This document shows, piece after piece, positions 1 to 8,967 of a DNA stretch of 64,000 nucleotides (positions are counted from its first letter, which is position 1; every line of letters starts with the position of its first letter). The stretch spans positions 1 through 64,000 of the forward strand of contig BNUQ01000008.1 in the NCBI GenBank assembly GCA_025997475.1, written 5' to 3'. Under the pieces are notes generated by a model that was not told where the DNA came from, did no database searches, and saw only the letters and a program-made list of their open reading frames with translations. The position numbers and the translations under genes are program-made. Origin of the DNA: Planctomycetales bacterium (GTDB taxonomy: Bacteria; Planctomycetota; SZUA-567).

Positions 1-439
1 GCGTGAAATACATTTCGCTGAGCATTCGCTCGGCGAGCGCGAAACCGACGGACGCGGCGAAACCGGCGCCCAACGGACCGGTGGTGAAGTCCACGCCCGG
101 CGTGTCGCCGATTTCGGGATGTCCGGGGGTTTTACTGCCGAATTGCCGGAATTGTTTGAGGTCGTCGAGCGTGATAAAACCGTTTAGCGTCAGCATCGAG
201 TAAAGCAACGCCGAACCGTGTCCGGCGGAGAGAATGAAGCGGTCGCGATTGCTCCATTTCGGGTCGTCGGGGTCAACGATTAAATGGCGGGCGAGAAGCA
301 CCGCGGCGAGGTCGGCGCACCCCATCGGCAAGCCCGGATGCCCGCTATTGGCGGCTTGAATGGCGTCCGCGGCGAGCCAGCGAATGGTCTCGGCAATGGG
401 CGGAATCAGCGATAAATCGGCGTCAAGCGTTCGGCTCAT
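1..439 (-). CDS. tkt: Transketolase, N-terminal part (cut by window edge)
   Basis: Reading the reverse strand from the ATG at 439 gives 146 residues beginning [20 protein letters not shown]. They carry transketolase N-terminal hallmarks: [15 protein letters not shown], the segment [20 protein letters not shown], and [20 protein letters not shown], which belong to the thiamine-diphosphate binding half. The enzyme moves two-carbon ketol units in the non-oxidative pentose phosphate pathway. A strong ribosome site (AAAGGAGG) lies just ahead of the ATG. The gene runs off position 1, so the pyrimidine and C-terminal domains are not visible. Confidence 0.95.
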   Translation of the reverse strand, partial: MSRTLDADLSLIPPIAETIRWLAADAIQAANSGHPGLPMGCADLAAVLLARHLIVDPDDPKWSNRDRFILSAGHGSALLYSMLTLNGFITLDDLKQFRQFGSKTPGHPEIGDTPGVDFTTGPLGAGFAASVGFALAERMLSEMYFT

Positions 440-694
440 AATTACCTCCTTTATGTGAAATAGACAAAAACATTCGCGTCATTGTAGGCAACTTCCGGCG
501 CCGCGCGAGGTTTGTAATTATCAAGAATCGGAAATTCATTCGCAAAACCGAGCGAAGCGGCGGACCCGGAGTGGCGCCAATTAGCGGCGGTTCTATTCAA
601 TTGCCACGCGCTTGGGCGCGCGTTTGGCGGTTAAAAAAGAAAGGGCTTTAGCCCCAAAAAGACATTCGGCTAAAGCCCGTGCATTTTTTCGCCG
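440..694. repeat. Intergenic palindromes, partial copy of the 143-bp inverted-repeat element
   Basis: No gene is visible here. The sequence GGTTCTATTCAATTGCCACGCG near 590 matches the left terminus of the complete element at 32864-33006. It is followed by the same inner hairpin made of GGGCTTTAGCCCC and GGCTAAAGCCC. The right terminus is missing; instead the sequence passes into the 106-bp tandem repeat. Confidence 0.7.
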
Positions 695-1013
695 TTTTAC
701 CCGCCGCTAAAACGGCGGGCGATTGAGTTTCGCCGCGCGTCGCTCCTTGCAAGCGGCGGCAATAAATTGCCGCCGAAAACCGCCCACTGCTCACTCGATA
801 TTTTACCCGCCGCTAAAACGGCGGGCGATTGAGTTTCGCCGCGCGTCGCTCCTTGCAAGCGGCGGCAATAAATTGCCGCCGAAAACCGCCCACTGCTCAC
901 TCGATATTTTACCCGCCGTTAAAACGGCGGGCTATTGAATTATCGGTGGCGGCTCCGCCGCGTTTCAATCGTCGGCGATAAATCGCCGCCGAAAACCGTC
1001 CACTGCTCACTCG
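695..1013. repeat. 106-bp tandem repeat, three copies
   Basis: Copies start at 695, 801 and 907, each beginning TTTTACCCGCCG and containing the palindrome CCGCCGNTAAAACGGCGGG and a second stem GGCGGCAATAAATTGCCGCC. The first two copies are almost identical and the third has diverged. The array ends at the stop codon of the AsmA-like gene (1015-1017). A single further copy lies at about 36063-36165. Confidence 0.9.
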
Positions 1014-1014
1014 A

Positions 1015-4000
1015 TTACTTAAACAACTTCCGCAGATTTCCCACCGGATTCGGCGCGGGCGGCGCTTCGTTCGGCGCGGGCGCGGGCGCGTCCTTCTTTG
1101 CGCCCAAGATGCCGCCGATGGCGTTCAACACGTTGTTGCCGGCGTCGGCGTCGGCGCTATCTTTGCCCAAAATTCCTTTCACGAGATTGCCCGCCGTGTT
1201 GACGACATCGCCCGTCGTATTGGCGCCGAACTTGCCTAATCCTTCAAGCATTTTCAGCGGCGCGACATCGCCGATTTTCAGGTCGCCGAGATTGCTCAAA
1301 TTATTTATCAGTCCGTCCGACACCAAGCCGACCAAATTCGGCACGTTCAAAATCGATTTGACCGTTTCGAGCATAATCGCCCCGAACATCGACTTGATGA
1401 CCTGCATCACGATGCTACTCGTGCTACTGCTCGTCACGTCTTTTATCGTTACGTTCAGCGGCAATTTTTTTCCGTCGTAAATGGCGCCGGGTGCGATAAT
1501 GCTGACCTCGCCGTTCTGAATTTGCAAGGTGTTAATCAACAGCGATTGCCCGCCGCTCGCCGCCGGACCTCCGCCGCCGGATTTTCCGCCGCTCGCTTGA
1601 CCGGCGCTCGCGCTCGGCGAACCGCCGCCGCCGCCCGCATCGCTGGAAATACCGTCCAACACTTGGCTTAACGCCTCGACGTTGGTGTTGCCGTTTTTCT
1701 GTTTTTCATACACGGCTTGCAAGCCGGTCAACAACACTTGGTCAATCGTGAACGGCGAGAGCGACGCCAAGCGCGGCGTAACCGTAATCGACGGCACGCG
1801 CAACACCGGCGTCGCCGAAAACGCCGGATTCGTCAGCGTCAAATCGCGGATAGTCAGCGTCGAACTTGCCGTGTCGAAATTCATCCCGCTAAACGACGTG
1901 TGGACGGTGGCGCGGTTTTGCGTGTTCGTCGCGCTCATCGCCAAACTGCCGACTTGCAACGCGCTGCGCACCGCGGCTAAATCCACCGTCGCGCCGAGCA
2001 ACGACGCATAAGGACTGTCGAATTTCACCTGCGCCGATTCGAGCGCGCCGCTCAAACTCAAATTTTGGATGCTCGGCATAAACGGACTGAGCATCGCCAA
2101 ATCGACGTGTCCGACGGCGACCTCGCCGCGCAAACGATTAGCATTTTTGTCGAGGTCGATATTTTGCGCCGTGAGGTTAAACGGCGCGCCGATTTTCACC
2201 GCCGCCAACTTGACCGCGATATTGCCGCCGCCGGTGTCGAGCGCGAATTGGTCAAGCGACACCGGCAACTTGCCGTCGAGAACGACGCTCGGCACTTCGA
2301 CTTTGCCGTCGGCGTGTTGCCGCGCGCTGAATTGCAAATGCAGCGGTTCGCCTTTTTTCTTGTCATAAACGTAAGGGTCCATCACGCCGAAATGAATTGC
2401 CGCGCCGGTCATATCCAACATACCGGCGGCAATGATGGTTTGCCCGCCGTCCGCAATTTGCACCGTCAGCGGTTTTTCCGCCGGAAAACCCGCCGCGCCG
2501 GACAACTGCAACAGCGGCTCGCGTTGCGCCGCGCCGACAAACGACAACGCGCCTTCCGCCATACCGGTCAGGATAAAGTCCTTCTCGCGCGGCGTCAGCC
2601 GCCAATTCGTCAGCACAAAATTTTCGCCCTGCAAAGCGCGCACCGAAGCGTTGCCCTCTTCGCCGAGCAGTTTTTTCAGACCGGCGACCGACAAGACGGC
2701 GCGGGAAATCAGCAGTCCTTGCGGCAGGGACGCCAGCGCCGTCGCCGGCGTCGGCGACGCGGCGATTTTGCCCGGATTGCTGACGGCGGTCGCCAACGAA
2801 AATTCTTGCAACAGCGCGCCGGATTTGCCGCCCTTGACGCTGATTTCCGGCACCGCCAATAATTTTTTATCCGCCGCGTATTCGGCGCGGACGGTCAGTT
2901 GCGAGTCCAGCCCGAAAATCGCCGACGGAATTTTCCCGCCGAGCATCCGGTCGATTTGCCGCCACGCGTTTTCGCCCACGACCAGCGCGAAACTAAACGT
3001 CGGCAATTGGTCGAGCAACTCCGGCAAGGAATTTGCCAAATGCAACGGCACCGCGCCGGTTACCAAATTAACGTTCGCCGCCGAAGAGCGGATTTGCAAT
3101 TGTTTGACGGTTAAATTTTGCGCCCCTTTGGCGGCGGTGAAATCGACGATGCCCGACAGTTGCGCTTTCGGCTCGCGCCAGAGATATTGGTCTTGTTGCA
3201 CCTGCACGTTTTCGACGAGGGAATTGAACCGCGCGGCGGCTTGCCACCGGTCGCCCGCGCCGTTCGCGGTTACTTCAAGCGCACCGCGGAAATTGCCCTT
3301 GGCGTCCGGCAACGCCGCCGTCGAAAAAATCGGCATAAACCGGCGTTGCAACGCCGACGCGGTTTCCAAAGTCAGTGCCGAATTGACGGTCAGTTTGATT
3401 TGCGAAACGCCGTCGTCGCCGCGATTTATCGTCGCCTGCAAACTCGTGCGGTCCTGCGGCGCGGCTTTGATTTCGCCGGCGATTTTCACTTGCGGCGAAG
3501 TCGGCGCGACGACGTTTAACGTCAGTTCGACCGGCGCGGCGGAACTCCCGACCGGCGTTAGCCGCAACGCGGCTTGATATTGGTCGTCGGTGCATTGCAA
3601 CTGTCCGACGATTTGCTCGTTGATGTCGCCGACGCCGAATTCTTTCAGCATCGCGCGGAAACGGCGCGACAAGTCGGCGGCGTTGACGGCAAACTGCAAC
3701 TGTCCGCGCAAATGTTGCCAAGCCGTCGGCGACGGCAACGTCAGCGGCGCCGGTGTTTTTACGGTGAGCGTCGGATTTTTCGCGTCGCCGGCGACGGCTT
3801 CCGCCGTAAAGACCAAATTGCGCGCGCCTGCCGCGTCGGCGTCAAATTCGGTTTGCACGCGCCCGTGGAACGGAAATTCCTGCATCTGGTCGTTGACGCG
3901 CAAACCGAGATTGGCGGACTCCACCGTCAACGAAATGGTCGCGTGGTCGGCGGCGGTCGGCGTCTTGACGGTTTGGGCGCGGACGCGCAGTTGCGTTTCG

Positions 4001-5292
4001 CCTTGGCAGAGGTTGGCGAGATTCAACCGTTTCGCCAAATCGCTGGTCGCAAACGCCGTGAGGTCTTGCGTCAGCGCCAATTGAAAATTGAGGTCGCGGT
4101 CGAGATTGCCGGTGCCGTCGGCGAGGATTTTCAGCCACCTCGCCGAAGCGTCGCCGAGTTGTAAATCGAGATTTTTAAGTTGCCACTCGCCGGTCGGCTT
4201 GGCGGTGGCGTCGCCGTTGACGGTCAGACCGGGGAACGGCGTTTCATTTTCGCGGCGCGGGAAAAGTTCAAGCAAGCGCGGCGTGGACAAATTGAAAGTC
4301 AGCGTCAAGCCGTCGGCGAGATTGTCGCCGACGCCCGAAAATTTGCCGGCAAACGGCGCGCCTAACCCGATGCGATTTTTCTGCCAGCGGAAACCGGCGC
4401 CGTAATAACGGGTTACGTAGGGCAGGTCGAAGTCGGTTAAATCGCTCTCGATTTTGACGCGGCTAAGCCGCGCCAATCCGGCGGCATGCGGCACAAGGTC
4501 GGCGCTCATCGTCAAGTTAAACGCGCCGGCGGCGGGGACTTGCGGCGTGACCAAACGTATTTGCGCGGCGGCGGCGAGCGCGTCGCCGTTTTTGTCGGCG
4601 GTGATTTTGACGACATCCAATTGGCAGTCGCCGAGACGTTTGCCGGCGTCGCTCAACGTTACTCGACCGTTGGCGACGACGAATGAAAATTGATGGACGT
4701 AAGCGAGCAGGTCGAGATTTTTCAAATAATCGTCCCACGGTAAATCCCGCAGTTCGTCGAGCGCCTGCCGAATGTTGGTGGTGTGTTCGTCGTCGGACGT
4801 TTCGGCGGCTTCCGCCGCCGCCGCGCGGTCGCCGCGTCCGTCGCGTCCGGCGCGTCCGTCGCGTCCGGCGGTGCGCGTTCCGCGTTGGCGCGGCTGGCGA
4901 ACGACGTTAACTTGCCACCCGTCGATAAGCACGTTGCCCCGCGCTTTGCCGGAGAGGACGCTCGCCAAGTCAAGATGCGTGTTCACCGTTTTGACCGTGA
5001 GCAATTCTTTGGGCGCGGCACTGTTCGCGGCGCCGGCGAGCGTGATTTGCAAATCGGTCAAACGCACGTTGCCGCCAAAAAGCGACAACTGCAAACCGCC
5101 GATTTTGCAGTCGGCGGCAAGCGCGTCGCCGAGATGACGCTCCAATTCGGCGCGAATAAATTCGTCGTTGTATTTGGCGCGCAACGCGACGCCCGCCGCC
5201 GCCGCGAGCGCGACGACGACCACGAAAATAAGCAGGATAATTTTCAACCAACGCCATTTCCGTTTCACCGGCGGCGGAACGAATTCAGCCAT
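1015..5292 (-). CDS. AsmA-like/translocation-type large membrane-anchored protein
   Basis: This 1425-residue protein has a short basic N-terminus, one transmembrane anchor (about residues 16-38, LKIILLIFVVVVALAAAAG), and then a very long periplasmic region. That region opens with AELERHLGDALAADCKIGGLQLSLFGG, which resembles the start of AsmA-type proteins. The body has many alternating hydrophobic, lipid-channel-like strands. A Gly-Arg-Asp repeat lies near residue 140, and a Gly/Ser-rich linker near residue 1250 precedes a conserved-looking C-terminal helix pair. AsmA-like proteins are linked to phospholipid movement to, or assembly of, the outer membrane. The start is supported by AAGGAG ten bases upstream. 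It lies downstream of the ribosomal genes and the Cys-rich micro-gene but probably has its own promoter, since a terminator sits at 5490-5512. The exact family is uncertain. Confidence 0.75.
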   Translation of the reverse strand: MAEFVPPPVKRKWRWLKIILLIFVVVVALAAAAGVALRAKYNDEFIRAELERHLGDALAADCKIGGLQLSLFGGNVRLTDLQITLAGAANSAAPKELLTVKTVNTHLDLASVLSGKARGNVLIDGWQVNVVRQPRQRGTRTAGRDGRAGRDGRGDRAAAAEAAETSDDEHTTNIRQALDELRDLPWDDYLKNLDLLAYVHQFSFVVANGRVTLSDAGKRLGDCQLDVVKITADKNGDALAAAAQIRLVTPQVPAAGAFNLTMSADLVPHAAGLARLSRVKIESDLTDFDLPYVTRYYGAGFRWQKNRIGLGAPFAGKFSGVGDNLADGLTLTFNLSTPRLLELFPRRENETPFPGLTVNGDATAKPTGEWQLKNLDLQLGDASARWLKILADGTGNLDRDLNFQLALTQDLTAFATSDLAKRLNLANLCQGETQLRVRAQTVKTPTAADHATISLTVESANLGLRVNDQMQEFPFHGRVQTEFDADAAGARNLVFTAEAVAGDAKNPTLTVKTPAPLTLPSPTAWQHLRGQLQFAVNAADLSRRFRAMLKEFGVGDINEQIVGQLQCTDDQYQAALRLTPVGSSAAPVELTLNVVAPTSPQVKIAGEIKAAPQDRTSLQATINRGDDGVSQIKLTVNSALTLETASALQRRFMPIFSTAALPDAKGNFRGALEVTANGAGDRWQAAARFNSLVENVQVQQDQYLWREPKAQLSGIVDFTAAKGAQNLTVKQLQIRSSAANVNLVTGAVPLHLANSLPELLDQLPTFSFALVVGENAWRQIDRMLGGKIPSAIFGLDSQLTVRAEYAADKKLLAVPEISVKGGKSGALLQEFSLATAVSNPGKIAASPTPATALASLPQGLLISRAVLSVAGLKKLLGEEGNASVRALQGENFVLTNWRLTPREKDFILTGMAEGALSFVGAAQREPLLQLSGAAGFPAEKPLTVQIADGGQTIIAAGMLDMTGAAIHFGVMDPYVYDKKKGEPLHLQFSARQHADGKVEVPSVVLDGKLPVSLDQFALDTGGGNIAVKLAAVKIGAPFNLTAQNIDLDKNANRLRGEVAVGHVDLAMLSPFMPSIQNLSLSGALESAQVKFDSPYASLLGATVDLAAVRSALQVGSLAMSATNTQNRATVHTSFSGMNFDTASSTLTIRDLTLTNPAFSATPVLRVPSITVTPRLASLSPFTIDQVLLTGLQAVYEKQKNGNTNVEALSQVLDGISSDAGGGGGSPSASAGQASGGKSGGGGPAASGGQSLLINTLQIQNGEVSIIAPGAIYDGKKLPLNVTIKDVTSSSTSSIVMQVIKSMFGAIMLETVKSILNVPNLVGLVSDGLINNLSNLGDLKIGDVAPLKMLEGLGKFGANTTGDVVNTAGNLVKGILGKDSADADAGNNVLNAIGGILGAKKDAPAPAPNEAPPAPNPVGNLRKLFK

Positions 5293-5489
5293 TTTGCGGT
5301 CTCCTTGAAATAATTTTTACGAGGATATTTACGGGAATTTTTTTTCGCGCGACGGTTTCGTCGCCGACAATTGGCGCGGGATTATAGCGAGCGCCGCCGA
5401 CGCCGGTAACTGTTTTGAGAAGAGAAAGGCGGGAAAGAGCAATTAAAAATAAAAAATTGAAAAACGCGGTAGTCCGCTTCAACGCAAAA

Positions 5490-5512
5490 CGGGCAACCGC
5501 AATGGTTGCCCG
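5490..5512 (-). terminator. Rho-independent terminator after the Cys-rich micro-gene
   Basis: A 9-bp stem CGGGCAACC/GGTTGCCCG with a 5-base loop is followed on the minus strand by TTTTGCG. It lies just downstream of the stop codon at 5536. Confidence 0.7.
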
Positions 5513-5535
5513 CCTTGTCGTTCAATCAAAATAGA

Positions 5536-5673
5536 TTACCGCAAGCACATCGGCAGATTGCCTTTGCTTCGGTGTTGCGCGATACATTCGCAACAGACGC
5601 CGTGGCGCGGGCAATCTTTGCTTGGACAATTGCATTTTTCCGCGTTGCGCTCGCGATTAGGACATTCGGACAT
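5536..5673 (-). CDS. Small Cys-rich protein (resembles DUF6485 type), 45 aa
   Basis: The reverse strand encodes a 45-residue protein beginning MSECPNRERNAEKCNCPSKD and ending GNLPMCLR. Eight cysteines occur in the order C-x9-C-x-C-x4-C-x5-C-C-x-C, then a final MC, which suggests metal binding. The pattern CNCPSKDCPRHGxCCEC followed by LPMC matches, from memory, a family of tiny cytosolic proteins (DUF6485 type) of unknown function. A good ribosome site (AAAGGAG) precedes the ATG. The gene sits directly next to the MITE-like element at 5690-5851, whose TAG end abuts the upstream region. It may be co-transcribed with rplC through the element. Confidence 0.75.
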   Translation of the reverse strand: MSECPNRERNAEKCNCPSKDCPRHGVCCECIAQHRSKGNLPMCLR

Positions 5674-5689
5674 TGAACTACTCCTTTAT

Positions 5690-5851
5690 TAGACCTGTTC
5701 GACAACCAATTCGCGGCAGAGTTTCGGCTAATTTTCCGTTCCGTCGCGTCAAAATTCCTTGCAATACATCGGTATTGCTTCGTCATTTTTCCTTGCGAAA
5801 CGAAAAATTAGACACGAAAATCGGCTCGCTCTCGGCTATCGAACAGGTCTA
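5690..5851. mobile_element. MITE-like element, copy 1 (supplies the rplC stop codon)
   Basis: This 162-bp non-coding element starts TAGACCTGTTCGACAACC and ends GGCTATCGAACAGGTCTA, so its ends are inverted repeats (first 13 bases identical). An inner small hairpin lies around GCAATACATCGGTATTGC. Two further copies lie at 10917-11079 (inverted) and 27397-27559. The outermost TA on each side is consistent with TA target duplication. The right-hand TAG is the stop codon of rplC. Confidence 0.85.
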
Positions 5852-6511
5852 TTTTTTCGCCGCTTTTTGCGGCGCGACGTAAGGTTGCGCCGGACGAATC
5901 AGCACTTGCGCGCCGTTGGCGCCGGGAACCGAGCCGCGAATTAAAATCAGATTTTTTTCGGGAATAATTTTCGCGACTTTCAATCCCTTTTGCGTAACCC
6001 ATTCGCTTCCCATATGTCCGCCCATTCGTCCGCCGAGCGGCGTCCGCGCCGGCGTCAGCGAGCCGATAGAACCCGGATGGCGGTGGTGCGTTTTTACGCC
6101 GTGCGTCGCGCGCAAACCGTGAAAACCGTGCCGCTTCATCACGCCCTGAAAGCCCTTGCCTTTGCTCTTGCTCGTAACCTGAATTTCTTTGCCGACCAAA
6201 TCCTCCCACGTCGCTAGCGTGATGACATCGCCCTCTTTCAATTCGGTCGCTTCGCGCAAACGAATTTCACGGATAAACCGCATCGGCGCGTTGCCGGTCT
6301 TTTTCGCGTGTCCGATTTCGGCTTGCGAACTGACTTTTTCGCGTTTCGGGTCGAAACCGATTTGATACGCCGCGTAGCCGTCGCGCTCCACGTTTTTAAT
6401 TTGCAAGACCGGACACGGACCGGCTTGTAACACCGTTACGCCGACGCGGTCGCCGTTTTCGGTAAAGTATTGGGTCATACCTAATTTTTTACCCAAGATT
6501 CCTCGCCACAT
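5849..6511 (-). CDS. rplC: 50S ribosomal protein uL3
   Basis: The 220-residue protein begins MWRGILGKKLGMTQYFTENG and contains the uL3 signature region GFQGVMKRHGFHGLRATHG followed by HHRHPGSIG. It binds 23S rRNA near the peptidyl transferase centre and nucleates large-subunit assembly. AAGGAG precedes the ATG. It follows rpsJ as in the usual S10 operon. The next genes of that operon (rplD, rplW, rplB) are absent: the reading frame closes with the TAG at the tip of the MITE-like element, and a Cys-rich micro-gene follows. The last residues (QKAAKK) are unremarkable, so the insertion seems to have left the protein intact. Confidence 0.98.
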   Translation of the reverse strand: MWRGILGKKLGMTQYFTENGDRVGVTVLQAGPCPVLQIKNVERDGYAAYQIGFDPKREKVSSQAEIGHAKKTGNAPMRFIREIRLREATELKEGDVITLATWEDLVGKEIQVTSKSKGKGFQGVMKRHGFHGLRATHGVKTHHRHPGSIGSLTPARTPLGGRMGGHMGSEWVTQKGLKVAKIIPEKNLILIRGSVPGANGAQVLIRPAQPYVAPQKAAKK

Positions 6512-6570
6512 TATTTTGCTCCTTCGTTAAAAATGCTCAAAACCCCGTAATAAACGCGAAGGCAAACAAA

Positions 6571-6643
6571 TTCACAATTAACAATTTACCATTAACAATT
6601 TCGGAGAGGAAATTTTTAATTTTTAATTGTTAATTCTTAATTG
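6571..6643. repeat. 7-mer hairpin element (AATTAAC/AATTGTT type)
   Basis: Between rpsJ and rplC, tandem 7-base units of the AACAATT/ATTAACA type face inverted units AATTGTT/AATTCTT. The central core found in other copies is reduced to GGAGAGG. Confidence 0.6.
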
Positions 6644-6647
6644 TCGC

Positions 6648-6962
6648 TCACGCCGACATTTGTCTGACCTGTAAATCGACGCCGCGCGGTGTGGCGACTT
6701 TGCCGATGATTTCGATGGTCGAGGGCGAGAAATCCGTGATATAGACCACGCGCTTGTGCGTGCGGATTTCAAATTCCTCGCGGCTTTTTTTGTCCACGTG
6801 CGGACTGCGTAAAACGCAGTATTTTTCGATGCGCGTCGGCAACGGAATCGGTCCCGCCACCCGCGCGCCGGAACTCTTCGCCGCTTCGACAATTTTCCGG
6901 CTCCACGTATCCAAAATGTCGTGGTCATACGCCTTCATTCGGATACAAATTTTTTCCGCCAT
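6648..6962 (-). CDS. rpsJ: 30S ribosomal protein uS10
   Basis: The 104-residue protein begins [20 protein letters not shown] and contains [29 protein letters not shown], the classical uS10 signature. It has full family length. uS10 is part of the small-subunit head and, in other bacteria, works with NusB in antitermination. TAAGGAG precedes the ATG. The usual upstream neighbour, tuf, is separated from it by two unknown overlapping genes (7005-7684). rplC follows after a 7-mer hairpin element. Confidence 0.98.
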   Translation of the reverse strand: MAEKICIRMKAYDHDILDTWSRKIVEAAKSSGARVAGPIPLPTRIEKYCVLRSPHVDKKSREEFEIRTHKRVVYITDFSPSTIEIIGKVATPRGVDLQVRQMSA

Positions 6963-7004
6963 TATCGGCTCCTTAAAAAAATAATCGTTGTCAGAAATAA
7001 CAAT

Positions 7005-7472
7005 TTAGTATTTCGACGCAATCAATTCAAACGCCATCGTCAAACTGTGCGGCGAATAAGAATGGCGACGCAAACTATAAATCCAGTCGAACAACAACCG
7101 GCGCGGGATATTCGCCACGGTAAAATCGGGATTAACCAAGTCGTCTTTGTAGGTCTGGCAAATCGCCAAGCCCGTCATCAAAGCGGTCATCTCGTTTATT
7201 GCTGAAAAATAGTTGGGAGAATTTTCCGCATAACTAATCGGCTTCAATTTACGAAACCAAAAAGTGAAAACTCCCGCCCGTTTCGCAATGTTCGGCTTGG
7301 GTAAGCCAAATTGATTCAGCGAATACGTCGTCGAAAGCCGGACTTCACGAAAAATAGCGTCATTAAGCGATAATTCTAACTGGAAATTACGCTCGACCCA
7401 ATTCATTACCTGCAAGCAAATACGCTTCCAATCAACTGCTCCGTCCCAAAATTCCGGTTCGACAGTCGCCAT
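7005..7472 (-). CDS. Unknown protein, 155 aa, second gene of a pair inserted between tuf and rpsJ
   Basis: I do not recognise this protein (start MATVEPEFWDGAVDWKRICL). It looks soluble and mostly helical, is rich in aromatic residues (W, Y, F) in both halves, and lacks a signal peptide, membrane segment or catalytic motif I can name. GGAGG lies eight bases ahead of the ATG. Its ATG overlaps the stop of the upstream 70-residue gene as TAATG, so the two are almost certainly translated together. Only 42 bases separate it from rpsJ. Base composition is visibly more A+T-rich than in tuf or rplC. Such a pair could be a toxin-antitoxin or immunity pair, but nothing in the sequence proves this. Confidence 0.7.
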   Translation of the reverse strand: MATVEPEFWDGAVDWKRICLQVMNWVERNFQLELSLNDAIFREVRLSTTYSLNQFGLPKPNIAKRAGVFTFWFRKLKPISYAENSPNYFSAINEMTALMTGLAICQTYKDDLVNPDFTVANIPRRLLFDWIYSLRRHSYSPHSLTMAFELIASKY

Positions 7473-7684
7473 TATTTATCCTCCGCCTTTGTTCCACGAT
7501 AATAAAGAGAACTTTTCTTTAATTCGTCGATAAGCCCGTTTTCTTCAAAGGCGTGCGCGACCTCAGCAAATCCCGCGAGTATCCCTTCCGTAGTCATCGT
7601 TACCGAACAGGAGTTATCGCTAAACCCCGCATAGGGCTCGGAATTCACCGGCACAAAATTTTCGCCAAAAATCACAGCCATCAT
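7472..7684 (-). CDS. Unknown small protein, 70 aa, first gene of the inserted pair
   Basis: The protein begins MMAVIFGENFVPVNSEPYAG and is acidic, with a short C-terminal helix (ENGLIDELKKSSLYYRG). AGGAGA lies just upstream; either of the two tandem ATGs could be the start. It overlaps the following 155-residue gene by one base (TAATG). A strong hairpin (7725-7758) separates it from tuf, so the pair may have its own promoter in the short gap. No family was recognised. Confidence 0.65.
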   Translation of the reverse strand: MMAVIFGENFVPVNSEPYAGFSDNSCSVTMTTEGILAGFAEVAHAFEENGLIDELKKSSLYYRGTKAEDK

Positions 7685-7724
7685 TTTCTCCTGTCAATTG
7701 AGATAATTGGCAGAAATAGAAATC

Positions 7725-7758
7725 CTTGTCCGCGAATCGGCGACGATTCGCGGACAAG
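7725..7758 (-). terminator. Terminator hairpin after tuf
   Basis: A perfect 14-bp stem CTTGTCCGCGAATC/GATTCGCGGACAAG with a 6-base loop lies directly downstream of the tuf stop. On the minus strand it is followed by the T-rich GATTTCTATTTC. It separates tuf from the inserted gene pair. Confidence 0.75.
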
Positions 7759-7764
7759 ATTTTA

Positions 7765-8967
7765 CTACTCAATAATTTTAGTAACGACGCCGGAGCCGAC
7801 CGTCCGTCCGCCTTCGCGTATCGCAAAACGCAACTGCTCTTCCATCGCAATCGGCTCTATCAACTCGATATCCATCGTGATGTTGTCCCCGGGCATCACC
7901 ATCTCAACCCCCTCCGGCAACACCGCCTTGCCCGTCACGTCCGTCGTGCGGAAATAAAACTGCGGACGATAACCGTTGAAAAACGGCGTGTGCCGTCCAC
8001 CTTCCTCCGCCGTCAACACATACACCTCTCCCTTAAACTTCTTATGCGGCAATATCGACTTCGGCGCCGCCAACACCATACCCCGCATCACATCCTTCTT
8101 CTCCACCCCGCGCAACAACACCCCCACGTTGTCCCCCGGAACCCCCTCGTCCAACGTCTTTTGGAACATCTCCACGCCCGTGCACACCGTGTCCTTCGTC
8201 GGCGCCAAACCGACGATTTCCACCTTGTCCTGCACCTTGATTTTACCGCGCTCAATCCGTCCCGTTACCACCGTCCCGCGACCCTTAATGCTGAACACGT
8301 CCTCTATCGGCATCAAAAACGGCTTGTCAACTTCGCGTTGCGGGATGTCAAAATACTCGTCCATCGTGTCCAAAAGTTTTTTGATGCCGCTCGCCTCGTC
8401 CTGCGGATTAGCCAACGCCTTCGTCGCCGAACCCCGAATTATCGGCGTCACGTCCCCCGGAAAACCGTATTTCGTCAGCAACTCGCGAATCTCCATCTCC
8501 ACCAATTCCACCAGTTCCTCTTCGCCTTCCATCAAATCGCACTTATTCAAGAACACAATGATTTTCGGCACGTTCACCTGCCGCGCCAACAACACGTGCT
8601 CCTTCGTCTGCGGCATCGGTCCGCTCGGCGCCTCCACAACGAGAATCGCCCCGTCCATCTGCGCCGCGCCGGTAATCATATTCTTCACATAGTCCGCGTG
8701 CCCCGGACAGTCCACGTGCGCGTAGTGCCGCTTCGCCGACTCGTATTCAACGTGGCTCGTCGCAATCGTCAAAATCTTCGTCGCGTCCCGACGCCCCTGA
8801 CTCTCCGACGCCTTCGCCACCTCGTCATACTCCACCCGCTTCCCGCCATACAACGCCGCCGACACCGCCGTTATCGCCGCCGTCGTCGTCGTCTTACCAT
8901 GGTCAACGTGACCTATCGTCCCCACATTGATATGCGGCTTCTTCCGCACAAACGTCTCCTTAGCCAT
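7765..8967 (-). CDS. tuf: Elongation factor Tu
   Basis: From the ATG at 8967 the product is 400 residues starting [20 protein letters not shown]. It shows GHVDHGKT (P-loop), [12 protein letters not shown] (G3) and NKCD (G4), then the domain 2/3 signature [21 protein letters not shown]-Tu brings aminoacyl-tRNA to the ribosome as a GTP complex. In-frame ATGs ten codons upstream exist, but AAGGAG (nine bases before 8967) lies inside that extension, so the shorter form is preferred. The P-loop reads KTTTTAA rather than the common KTTLTAA, a mild variant. Codon choice is strongly biased to C-ending codons, as expected for a highly expressed gene. Confidence 0.98.
   Translation of the reverse strand: MAKETFVRKKPHINVGTIGHVDHGKTTTTAAITAVSAALYGGKRVEYDEVAKASESQGRRDATKILTIATSHVEYESAKRHYAHVDCPGHADYVKNMITGAAQMDGAILVVEAPSGPMPQTKEHVLLARQVNVPKIIVFLNKCDLMEGEEELVELVEMEIRELLTKYGFPGDVTPIIRGSATKALANPQDEASGIKKLLDTMDEYFDIPQREVDKPFLMPIEDVFSIKGRGTVVTGRIERGKIKVQDKVEIVGLAPTKDTVCTGVEMFQKTLDEGVPGDNVGVLLRGVEKKDVMRGMVLAAPKSILPHKKFKGEVYVLTAEEGGRHTPFFNGYRPQFYFRTTDVTGKAVLPEGVEMVMPGDNITMDIELIEPIAMEEQLRFAIREGGRTVGSGVVTKIIE

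Noticed and set aside
5526-5786. 86-codon minus-strand frame running from the MITE-like element into the Cys-rich gene
   Set aside because: It is out of frame with the ribosome site and with the Cys-rich reading frame, and its start lies inside the element.
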